From: Trichoplax sp. H2
Taxonomy: Eukaryota; Placozoa; Uniplacotomia; Trichoplacea
NCBI GenBank assembly: GCA_003344405.1
Contig: NOWV01000019.1
Span: 1-64,000 of the forward strand
Reading direction: 5' to 3'
DNA length: 64,000 nt
Shown in pieces: positions 10,713-22,905 of this stretch (positions within the stretch are counted from its first letter, which is position 1; every line of letters starts with the position of its first letter). The translations under genes and the position numbers were made by a program. Below the pieces are notes generated by a model. The model was not told the origin of the DNA. It saw only the letters and a program-made list of their open reading frames with translations, and ran no database searches.

Positions 10713-13700
10713 AGGGCATAATTATAAGCGTTACATTGATTTTACTGATTAATACTGAAAAGAAATACAGTCATCGCCGCTTATTAACCTTACGGTACTA
10801 AGCCCCGAAATTAATTCAGTCCTAGATATATCTTAGTCTACTCTACATAACAATAGCCAAAGGATTTATTTTATAAGTCCATCATATCGGCTGATTACCA
10901 AATACTCAGGTATCAAAGTTCAGACTTGTGACATATAAAACAGTGAAATAGATAGGTTACGAGGTAGCCTGGAACGAAAAGGTTTTGAGTTGAGAAAGAA
11001 TTCGATAAATTTGATGCTGACTTGTGTAGATTTTTTGAAAGCAACCTATGAGACAACTATCTTAAGAAAAACTGTTTAAAAGTAAATAAAGTACATAAAA
11101 ACGTACTTAAAAACAATATATTATCGTATATTTGCAAAAATAAAAACCTATCGAATAAGCTCATTCGATTAATAAGCGGAAAACACTTCGCCCTAGGGTT
11201 TGCTGTTTAATTTAAGGGGTTGTGACTGTATTGAAATACCATTTTATTATAGAATATAATTCAATAGCTTGATGATTAACTTATAACGCTACGACTGACA
11301 TTTCTTTACATCTAATTAATTTCCCTAAGCTATTTGATTATTACTAACATGATATTGTAAGTTGTAAAAATTCTTTAAACAATAATAAGAGCTAAATGAA
11401 TAATGTTTTGAATCGCCAATAATATAATATCATAGATCAACTCCTGTTTCAAATTAACTTGTCTTAAGGGCCTAGTATTTTGCCTATTATTAGTAAGATA
11501 TAGAAGTAGTTTCAATGTGATTGCATTGTCATTACTTGACATAAACTGATGACTTATATTAAAGAAGTTTGTAATGATTAATTACGGCTAAGCACATGTT
11601 ATCTCAGAAACTTGTTGATTTGACGTTGGCCTTGCCACATATAAATGATTCATACGTGTATTTTATTTATTAAACGAAAGGAGTAGAATTAATAAATGTG
11701 TAAAGAAGCAATATAAGGGTTGCTTAGATAGGAATCAATGGTCTTAGTTGCTTTGTTCAATAAGTACAAAATTACTACATTAATTTACATTTCTAAAACT
11801 AGCCCCCGTAACTGATTATTCCGTTAACCTTAAATTATGCATCGAAATAAGTATCGAATATCTAAAGGTGATGTACTAAAAATATTGATAGTACTAGATT
11901 AATGTATCATCGAGCCTAAACAAATAATTTATCCGTCATACTGTATTTTATTTTGGATAGCAATTGTATTTCCTAAAACTGTCTAATTATTTTATTTTTG
12001 TTACGTCTTTAATTGCCCGCTGTTAATAAGTTAACGTTAGCAATAGTTTCTCATTCTTAAGTCTTAACAAGATAATACTGCCAGTACAATTACTTTTTAC
12101 ACAAAGACATTGCTGCAATGTAACTATTTACGGCTATATGAATATAATGACCAACTTTAACAGAAATAGCAATTAAGAGCTCCCTTAAGAGTTTTATTTT
12201 CGTAGCTTAAAATTTAGTAAGAAAGAGTTTTAAATCTAGACATTTTGCTCTTTTTTAACGAATCAAGAATGGCCTGATCAAATGATAATTAAGAGTACGT
12301 AATTCAATCACTCTTATTTTATAACGGCTGCACAATATCTAAGTTTAAATTATGTGAGAAATCTTAACAGCAAGTTAAACATTAATGTCTTTGTCGTAGA
12401 TATCGAATAACTTAGTAACAGATTTATAATTTAAGAAAACACTTAATTTTGAACTGGTTGTAATCTTATCGTGACTTAACGAAATACTAAACTTAGTGAA
12501 TTAAATTCTCCTGGTCCTGTGATAGAGCAGTTATATGTCTAAAATAGGCAGCTGCAGCATATGATCTAAAACAAGCTGATTGTTAAAACAAGTTCAAGTA
12601 TGAAATTGATCAGTATTTCAAATTTCTCTATATGATAGCTAAATCTTAGATTGTATTATTACCTTATTATGCTGCTGTTAATCTTCTTAATTTTATAAAT
12701 ATTTATTTAACGTTATTCATATATATAATTGAAAATAGAAACGCCTTTTACGTATTTTGAATTGTGCCAAGGTATAGCATTAAGTAAACTTTAGGAAGCT
12801 TGGAAAAGTCAACAACAGTGTAATACACTTGTAGCGATATGATTGGAAAATGTCAGAGTATGACTTTTATCAAATTTAGGCATTCTGAATCCGCCTACTA
12901 AGAATGTGCTAAGGTACGCGTATATCGATTTTAGAAAATTTTTAAATTTATTAGATTCTGGCTTTATCAGATGTTCTCTTATGAACGCGATATCATAGTG
13001 GACATGACTTTCTTACTGATATTGTTTACATGAAGAAATATCTGATAACGTATGAACCTAATAAATTTTAGAACTTTTCTGAAAAAACAGTATATCTTAG
13101 AGCATGTATTGGTACTGTTGAATTTTGATTCCTTATCAGCAATGCTTCTCAAAACAGGTTCACACTTATATTGAATGCAGAAAATATTTTACTTTAACTT
13201 GAATAATTTAGAAAAACGTTCTAAGATCTACGTCTCTAGCTACTTAAAATCAGAAGCTATAAAATATTGGTAATAAAACTAGTGTCATAGCTTATAGATA
13301 TAAAGATCACTCACACAATTATATATTTATGATCTGGTTATAATAAACAATATTATAATAGTATTGGTCAATTACGATTGATTGTTTACTTTTATATTAC
13401 AACATAGCTTGTTTGGATCACACTGATTTGTCTTCCAAAATTTAATAATAATAGAAATTAGAACAATGAGCATGAACTTTGCTACAATGTGCATGAAATC
13501 TAAGATTACCTAAGAGTAGAATCATTCGGCTTGTATTGATGGAAAAAGCTTTTTTGTTATTAAGAAATAATGGTTTATTTCTAGCCAAAGAATATTCATT
13601 ATTTGATACTTTCATAAGATTAAAAAAACAGCCGGTGGCAATTACTAAGCTAATAAGGCAAACAGTCTGCGTAATAGGAATAACAGAGTTTTTCGGTAGC

Positions 13701-15270
13701 TTTAACGATAATGTTACGTTATGCTGAGATGTTGATGGCAACAAGAATCTATAGCTAGTTTTATGAAGCATCTGAGAATAGAATTTCTTGAGATTGTACA
13801 GACCACGATCATGCTATCTGTGATAAATAGATTTTAAGCTAAAAGTAAAACTTAGATTTAAGTGGTTAGAACTTATAGTTTTTTTAAGCTAATGGCGAAT
13901 AAATTTTATTGTCGTACCACAATTTCGAACTATCATAGAAAAAACAACCATTCTTTATAATACGATCTTCATTTTTATTATGCCAAACAGAACATCATAT
14001 GCTCGCTAGGGGATTGTAAACCTGTAAAGCTACTGTCTACGGAATTAATTGCAATTAAATTTTTGGTAGTGTATACTGAACTTAATGTCTCAAATGAGTA
14101 GAATTACGTACTTATGCTCCATTACAATGTGTGTGAAGTTCTATTTGCGTAATGATGCATTAATAATTCAACCTGATTGATTTGAAACCTACAATCAATA
14201 TTTACTGTACTTTGAACAATTGTCATAAACCAGCTTCGTGACAAAGATAACGCAAAACAAATCTCTAAATTACTATAGTCTCCGGGATTACTTCACAAGA
14301 AATTAGACGCCTTTACTTCTACTTTAAAACAACTACATAACTCTTCTTTTATTCTACTATCTGCCGAGCTCAAATACCCTTCGGCAGCAGCTATCATGTA
14401 TGAGTCATAACAGTTCATAAAATTTAGCTCATATCGGATAGTTAAATTAATACGGACATTATTTATAACTTTGGACGTGTACTGAACGATTCTATATAAT
14501 TAGATTAGAGTATGTCTACACACAGAATTATTTATAGTATCGTCTATAATTAAATATCTTCAGGATATTCATCACAAGCGTTACAAGACATAACACTATA
14601 ATCAAATAATATTAGCTATCTTATGAGAACTCTCACTACAATACAACATAATTTACTGTAACAAAATAATAACCACGGTATCACGGAACATTTCTACGAT
14701 AATCTACAATCTATCATAAGTAAATTACAATCACAGTGATTTGAATTGTAAGGAGATTATTCTCGATTCCCTAACTAAACTACTAATTTCAGTTGATTGT
14801 ATATATCACCATAAAGCTAGTGCTATATTTAAATATCACATATCTAAATTAGAAACTCTACATATAATGGTAAATCAACAAAATTATCGTAACTTAGATG
14901 TTTCTACTATAATCTCGATATTACAGTGTATGACACTGTAACAAACACTGAAGCAAATCCTACAAATAGGCTCTTTTAGATAACGAGGCTGATTATTATA
15001 TATAATTAATATCAATACTAAAGATGTAATACAGCAAATATGCTTTTAGTTCAATTTCAGCTTACTAGCTCTCTAGGTAACTCCGCGATCGCTAACTACA
15101 GTTAATAAATCTTCTTAACAACTCTGGAAACCTGGATACTATTTACTGTTCCAACTTATAGCAGCTACTACCTTCCCCTTATCTAAGTGGAAGCGAATGG
15201 ATTGCTATCTATCTCTAGACAATGCAAAAATCATAGAATATCATTATAAAGTCCTAAGATAAAATTAAAC
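10713..15270. other. Gene-poor AT-rich DNA
   Basis: Several ORFs of 60-110 codons occur (for example around 13.4-13.8 kb and 14.7-14.9 kb), but they overlap on opposite strands and lack splice signals, domains or repeats of their frame elsewhere. I see no supportable gene, RNA or ordered repeat. Confidence 0.4.
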
Positions 15271-17570
15271 GTGGTTGCATTAGACTGACCCGCCTTAATT
15301 GGAATAATGATTAAAGCCACAATGTTCGCGCTGTATCGAGTAAGAGAGAGAAATAATATAATAAATTTAACCCTTCAAATTTTATAAATAACATTTTCTT
15401 TTACAAATTCAGTTCGTAATACACGGTTTCATTTTAGTGCGTAATAGCTCATAATATTAGTGATAGACATATTACATAATATGATGGAGACATGGATATA
15501 AAATTAAATATGACTGCTAAACTTATACGTTGTCACTAGTGTTTTATTATTAAAATTATGGTGTTCGCATTACATACAGTCATAGAAAATTGTATAAAAT
15601 CAGAATTATCTTAACGATATAGAAAAGATTTAATAACAAAACTGTTTCAGTGAAATTACTTATTGTACGTTAACTTTCGTGCTATAATCGTAGCCACTTT
15701 TAAAGCAACGAAATTTAATGTCGAAGATATATAAAGTAAAAGAAAAAATCATATAAAAGGATAATTTGATAAATATTATACGCAATATTTTTACAAAGTT
15801 ATTAGAAGATATAAGCCATTGTTACATTCTGTGATAGTAAGACAGTTTATGGTGACGAAGATATTTAGATAATATGTAGTAAAAGACAATTACCTACAAA
15901 ACTGTTTCAGTAAAAATATTATTTATGATCAAGTTAGGCATACATGCTGCAGTTAAACTCATCGTTAAAAGCCATAACTTCGATGTCATAAGCATGAATA
16001 ATTTATTGTATTATGCAAGCTATCATCTTATTATTTAATGATCCATGATATTAGTGAAATAAAAATAAATTTTTACAAAATATGTTTATATTAGAATTAT
16101 ACGCTACATCTAGAGTCACTATTAAAGTTATGATGTTGAGATTAAAGAAAAATAATATAAAAATTGCGTATAATAATTTATCCTTGCGGTGACATTTTAG
16201 ATTTTCTTGTTGCATTACTAGTTTCATCATGTCAGCCGTAGCCTACGTATTAAACACAAGGACTATTCAACATTTTATAGTGCTTTACCTTATACTGTAT
16301 TACTATCATGCTTAAAAATACATATCTATTGTATGTGGCTGAAATTACCGCACTACATTTCATTTCATTCTATTATAGTTCATAATATTGAAGCCATCCA
16401 AATAATATACAAAGTACTTATTTAAAACAATATTCCAGCAACAAAAAGCATATGATTATGTTAGACTTGCACTGCAGTTATAGCCACCATTAAAGCCATG
16501 ACTTTAAAGTCAATTGTATTGAATGTAGTAAATTTTGTAAATGAGAGAAAATTATAAAATAAAATCAGCTCTAAATTTCCATTTTCGATATTATCGTATT
16601 GTAGATTTAATAAAAATATATGAAATATACGACCTCAAAAATTTATTGTATAAAACAGACTATCATTTTCAGTCCATATTTTAGGAAGTGTGAAATTGAT
16701 CCTTAATAAAAATTATAGAAATAAAGTTTTACAGCAAACGATTATTTTAGACTTACGAGCAATTATTATAGTCCTCATTAAAGCCATCATAATTATATCA
16801 TATGAAGTAAATGGAAAAAATATGTAACAAAATCAGATCATAAATTTTATGTTCAATACAAGATCGTTATGATTATAATTAATTTACTAAATAAAACAAA
16901 TTAGCTTTTGGGCTGTTGAAAGTTTATGATAAGGAAGATACAATAATGATACTAATTTACAAATTACAGAACACAGTTTTACGATACATAATTATGTTAG
17001 ACTAACACGCAGCAGTTGGAATTACCTCTAAAACCGTAAATTTGGCTTAGCATATAATATATAATAGAAATATGATAATATCTTATCATTAGTCATTCAA
17101 GTTTATACGTGTCCTTTTCTTGTCGTAAGGCAATTTGTGATACATATTATCTCTCCATTGTAGTTCAAGATATTTGGTAATGGGTTAACTTGGAAGATAC
17201 TTATAAAACTGTTGCTATAATTGCTCGAATATGATTTCATTTGCTAACTTATGCACTGCAATTGAAACCATCGTCAGAGGCAAGATATCCAAGCCATGTA
17301 GAATATGTGAGAAAAAATTACGTACTAAAATCAGATCTAAAATATTGCGTTTTGTTTTATTGAATAGCTCAGCTGATTTACGATATGCACTGCCATTTCT
17401 ATGATACTATAGCTAGCGGCATTGGGTGTATCGATTTTCATATATCAGGTTTGCTTATATTGTAAAGCTACTAACGAGTTAAAATTGTATATCATTATAT
17501 CATACGTACAACCTGCAATCACAGTCATCATTAAAGTCGTGATATTCGAGTTACATATAGTGAGAATAAA
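15271..17570 (-). repeat. Array 2: nine or more diverged ~240-bp units
   Basis: The same core as array 1 recurs on the minus strand at about 15283, 15660, 15930, 16095, 16462, 16747, 17006, 17243 and 17503, with typical spacing of 240-280 bases. The consensus is ATGGCTTTAATGGTGACTAT, then a TGCAG acceptor-like end, three bases and a donor-like (G/A)TAAGTC. Individual cores read TGCAG|CAT|GTATGC, TGCAG|GTT|GTACGT and TGCAG|TGC|ATAAGT. It is more decayed than array 1: most donors are damaged. No signal-peptide exon like the one at 5432-5611 was found just upstream on the minus strand. Confidence 0.65.
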
Positions 17571-20412
17571 ATTTTAATTAAAAACTATTGCGTATACAAC
17601 AACATTATACACTATTTTCATTTTAAGCAGTTATTTTATTCATCTTATCTAATATAAAATTCAATCATGCACGGATTGTAAACACATCAAGGCAATGGAA
17701 ATGCTAGGAAAATTATAAAACTAGCTTTGCATTAAGATACTCCGACACTCCCTATTGCTGAGATAAAGAAATTGAGCAGATTTATTTTCAATAATTAAAC
17801 ACTAAGCTACACCAAGCACGCTAAAGATACGCCTTAAGCATTGGATAAACTATAGAATTATAATCTAATATAATCCAGAAGCTAACAAATTACTCTGTAG
17901 TGACGATTTTAGATAAGCTATGGTTTTCAACATGCAATGTTAAGTCAATTAGATATAACTTAAAGCAACGTAAAATCTAGGGCTGCAGAAAAATAATAGG
18001 AATGTGTACATGAGTAATGTTTCTGATAATTCCTGTATATTTTTCAGCTTCGTAGTACGTAGTAATTATTATAACGTTTATTTCTTCCTAGTGTACCTGG
18101 GCATGTATAAATACGCCAGCTGAAGATGTCTAGTGCACTCATTCCTCGTGCTATACTCACATACCTTACTAATTTTTACTTTATATACTCACATATTAGG
18201 GTACAGCGTACTGTATTGTATATACTCACTTCTTGTAATGTAGAAGATTGTGATCATAATAACTTTAAATAAATTCAATTCAATTTTGATATAGCATTGC
18301 GTACGTATGATCTTGACAGGCAGATAGAAAATTCTTACCGCTAGTTAATTATAAGATTGCTGTATATATATACGTGCGTAATGATTGGGTAGTAATTTGT
18401 GTGTGCAATAAGAATAACGACGTAATGTACGATGTTTTTTTCATTTTTTACGGTATTCGCAGCGGTTGCGGTTAAATAACTAACACATTGTAATAAATTA
18501 TTTCAAAACATTAAAGCAAGAGCCAGTACTTCTTATAATATTTCACTTTATCACATAAACTTGGTTCTTCTAATAATACCATTAACTGTCTGTCTTCGGG
18601 CTAAAACTGTCTAACTGATTACGACAAGATAGCAGAATTTCATTAGGTAAAATAATATCCATTAACTATAACCCCAATAAATCGTGGATAAATCATATTA
18701 CCAAAATTGCTGTTATTTTACGTCCCATAGTGATCATAATTAATGCGATGAGATTGATATACCGTACTTAAATTAAAAAAGAGTAAGTTTTATAACATTA
18801 AAATCAAAGACACTGAATTATAATACAATTTCTGCAAATATTAACTTACATTAATTCAATTAAATACCTAAATTAATTTACTCAGTTTCCGCTGATAAAT
18901 AATTAATCTATCAAATTTATTATGACTATCTAAATCAAATCAAGTAGTCTAATTTTCAGCTTTCAAAAACATCGTTAATTAAAAAAAATTATTAACTTAT
19001 TTTAACACCAGCAAGGGCTGAATAAAATTAAAACTTTCTGTGAAGAGTATATTTTCTGTTTGGAAAAGAATTACGTTACTTCTAAGAGAAGGTGGCCATA
19101 TTACGTTTACTATGGCAAACTTAAAGCAGGCATTGATTAATTCTTCGTCACATCAGCAGCTATGAGATCATCAGTTTGTGTTTGCTACTTACCGAATTCT
19201 TTAAAGCTTGAATTTACAGTAATCGGAAACAAATTTAAGATATTCATGATGCATCAACTGTTATAATCTTCTATTTGTTGATAAATTAGCTCACGAGCTA
19301 CAGTACTCCGATTAGTCTCTCAATAAGTAGTTCACCGTTTTATCGAATCAAATAAATACTTTTATTTCTTAATTACATAAATTAACACAAATTTATCTTC
19401 CTTATAAAACCTGGGACTAAACCAACTAAATAGCCGATTCGACAAGCTGAGCTAACTCCTAAGCTGCTGTTACACAATCGCTTGTATACAGTAGGAATTG
19501 AGGACTGAAAGTATATTTTCAGTAATTTTGATTACTAGTGTAACAAAACCAATGACAATTAAAGATATTGATGATGGATGTGTATATTTATATTATCAAA
19601 ATGTAAATATAATTTTGATCATCTCCTTATCATTAGAATTTTTATCTTCTTCCTTGTGTTCACAATGTACGTCATATAATAGTGGAGTTCTATCAAGTAA
19701 ATTCTGAGTTGACAATATCGTCAATAAGAGGCTTTCTAATTCTTCTTAAGATTCATCACCACCGGATTATAAAATTGCAATGTGACTGAACTCAGGTTAA
19801 AATGAACATACGAAATGCCTAGTCTATATGCTAAATACCTAGTCAATTCGTGAAATGCCTACTCAGTTCAAGTTTTCATCTATTAAGTTTATGGGCGTAT
19901 CTTTATTATGTAACACTATAAACTATAGAAGTAGCTGAAGCAGCTATATTATTACAATCAAGTATAGTTATCGATGTAATAAAATATAGGATAAATCACT
20001 AAATTACATAAGGCATCAATTCATTTCGAATAAATGATTAAATCATTTTGCAAACAGACAAGGAACGCAAAATTAATTGCAAGCATAATTTATTACTTTA
20101 AACTGCTTTACTGTTGAAGTCTACCAACATATATATATTTATTGATTAATATATAAATATGGCTATGAAGTACATTTGAAGATGAATCATTGTCCGATAA
20201 TTAATGAATATCTGCTAACATTAACTTAAGTATTAATATGGGTCAACATTAATCACGATCACAAATGTTAAGACAGTCACTCTTATTCTAATCTCTACGA
20301 TTTATCCACTTATCTAATGCGATGGCTACTAGTATTTATCAGCTGAGACTAGAGCAAATCGACATGCTTCACAGTTGCTTTAGCGCTGCGATTCGTAAAG
20401 TTATGCTTACTC
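17571..20412. other. Intergenic AT-rich DNA
   Basis: No supportable exon on either strand. It lies 3' of the MS4A-like gene that ends at 20413. At 18110-18240 the octamer ATACTCAC occurs several times; its significance is unknown. Confidence 0.35.
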
Positions 20413-22905
20413 TTAAGCTTCCATGCCATCATCACTGATTAATCTTTCTTGTGTGCTTAGACTCCTACTAAAAGCTGCTCTAGCGGCAAAAATAAAGGGC
20501 GGAATCATACTTACGATGCTAATGCCCATAAAGACATAGTCAAATATAATAGAGACACCGATGATTGGTGAGGAACTGAAAGGTCTGATGATGAACATAA
20601 AGACGATTAAAGCCACAGCACAAATAGCTTGCAAGAATATGAACAAATTGGTAGCAAAATAAGCCAAATTCTAAATATATCGTATGTAAGAAAACGTTAG
20701 CTTGAATTATTTAGTTCTAATTGAATATGAATATTGATAGTTTGTTAGAAAATATACAATATTCTACTCACCAATGAGTCTGTAGCAGAATAATTCAAGG
20801 CAATGCCAATTCTTGAAGCTGTATAAGCCTACAAAAATAAAACGAACATCCATGTTATCTCTTGGTTCACTTATTAATTTATGACTACGTGAAATATAAT
20901 AGGTTTAATTTATTTGAAATACTGCATACCATGCATCCTACGATTAGCGAAATGTAGCCCTAGCTGGCAAAACCCATCGCTGCCATCATGAAAATAGCAA
21001 TTCCACCAGCGAGAAGACCTGAAGCCATAAGACCAATATTATTAATGTTTCGAGATGTATTTTCTAAATTAATTTTGGTTGGGGTAGCTACTACATCATT
21101 TGGATATTGTGATGAATGACTAGCTATGACAGTAGTTACAGCTCCAATAATGGTCATAATAGACTGAGTCAAGGCCAAAACAGTAAAATCAGCTCTCTCC
21201 CACATTGCTTCTTTAAAGCTATTAGTATAGTGGACCATTGTCTGAACAAGAACTATCATAGCAACTCCACTAACACATGATGAGAAGATAGCCATAGTTT
21301 TATGCCAAACATTCTAGCAAAGAATATTAGAAATACATTGTTTATAATTACGGAATTGGAAATCATGAAATAAATTTAATAAAACTTACCAATTCAGCAA
21401 TGTCTTTGTCATGAGCAATCAAACCAATTACTCCAGTAGCAAATAGCTAATAAGAATGAATAAATTATTGCAGCATAAATATTTGAAAGATGGACTGGAA
21501 CAAGATGGAATCATGTATATATAAGAGTATACTGTATATATATTAGTTATATATTAGCTAGCTTTAAATCAATGGTCTTACGCTAACTGATCGAATGAAA
21601 CACTAACAGTATGAGAATACGAATAAATATGGCATTCTAGTTTAGATAAATTGATTACTTAGTTTTATAACTTACCATAACTCCGTGGAAATGAATAGAA
21701 ATAACTGAAAACTTATACCATCGCTCCTGTAATATAGCAACAGCAAGGCCAAATACAATAACACCAAGAATAATCATGATAACAGAGAGTGTGAATCTGT
21801 TGATACCAGAGACTGCATAAGACTGCGAGATACTTCCTCTATTTTGTATTCTTTTACCCTGTTGGATCGCAACTATAAGAGAAACAATGCCAAAAACAGC
21901 AGTACCAGCTATTTCGAATGTTATCGGCATATACCATCGAGGTTGATTGTATTCTCTACCAAATAAAATAAGAAATAGCCTGGTAATATTAGCTGGAGAT
22001 AAAACGACTCCAACAACACCAAGGGAAAGTAAAGCCGAGGCCTAATGAACGAAGAAAAATTGCTTAAATGAACTTCGAAAAAGTATCCTTTTTAAATGTA
22101 AATTATATCTTGTAGCCCTTCTACAGTAAACAAAATAAGAAGCTATATTATCATCCAAGCTAGCAATGCTTAAGAATATTTCTACTCTTTACACATAGGT
22201 TTCCCATACATTTATGTAAGCAAGGTGTAGATACAAACGAGCACTCATCGCACGGCAATACTTAAAATAGGTTTTTACTCTTTACGTTTAGGCTTTGCCA
22301 GATATTAAAGTAAACAAGATTTAGAGAGAAGCAGGCATTCATCGCCATTGTTTCTCAACATTACTGAACACGATTTGGCAGAAACCAAAGTTTTTTCTAG
22401 GTACAGTGTATCATAATATACCTCGGTCTGAGTAGGGGAGTCCGAATCCTTAACTTTGAAAAGAACTGCAGCAAGAACAACGGCCTGCGAAAACAGCATT
22501 GAAATAAAATTTAAATTTTATGCAAGGTTACAAAGAAAAATCTTTTTATGGAATAGTGCTTCTGTGTAAATTCGCTAATTTCTGCTATGGACTCTAAAAT
22601 TATGATAATAGCAAAAAGATATCGATATAAACATGAACGACTAAAGTAAAAAATACGAAAATGCTCTTTTCATCCAATTCCTTATAGAATAGATCGCAAA
22701 AGTGTCTCTAAATAAAACTATTGTTGATATTCTATTATATAATTTCACTACATACCAAGACTGCCGACCATGTTGGGTCAAAAATGACTGGACCTGCTCT
22801 TATGTTTATCAAGTAAGGAGTCAAAAAAATGGTAGCAAGCGCAGATGCAATGATAGCTATCGCCGAGATTATCAAAATAGCGCCTAATGTCTGTCCACGG
22901 ATCAT
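20413..22905 (-). CDS. MS4A-like triplicated four-pass membrane protein, copy A (in-frame TAG)
   Basis: Seven exons: 22756-22905, 22422-22484, 21676-22041, 21391-21447, 20930-21313, 20772-20828 and 20413-20670. Every junction is GT-AG and phase 0; they total 445 codons. The protein starts MIRGQTLGAILIISAIAII, similar to the first membrane segment of MS4A/CD20-type proteins. I count about 12 membrane segments in three blocks of four. Each block has one short exon (63, 57, 57 nt) in the same place, after SAVL, HGVM and VGCM. Copy B at 26528-29426 has the same layout. In exon 5, codon 330 is TAG (20960-20962) where copy B has TAC, within the third block. Exons 6 and 7 beyond it look intact. Translation would stop at 329 residues unless the stop is read through or is a sequencing or allelic variant. 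The function is unknown; MS4A relatives are plasma- or organelle-membrane proteins. Confidence 0.8.

Noticed and set aside
13442-13771. Overlapping 109-codon minus and 63-codon plus ORFs
   Set aside because: They lie on opposite strands over the same bases, with no domain, splice signals or paralogue in the window.
14741-14941. 66-codon plus-strand ORF
   Set aside because: An isolated AT-rich frame with no homology or splice context.
22305-22499. 64-codon minus-strand ORF within MS4A-like copy A
   Set aside because: Only 22422-22484 is real exon (63 nt, flanked by CAG and GTATAT, matching copy B). The rest is intron.
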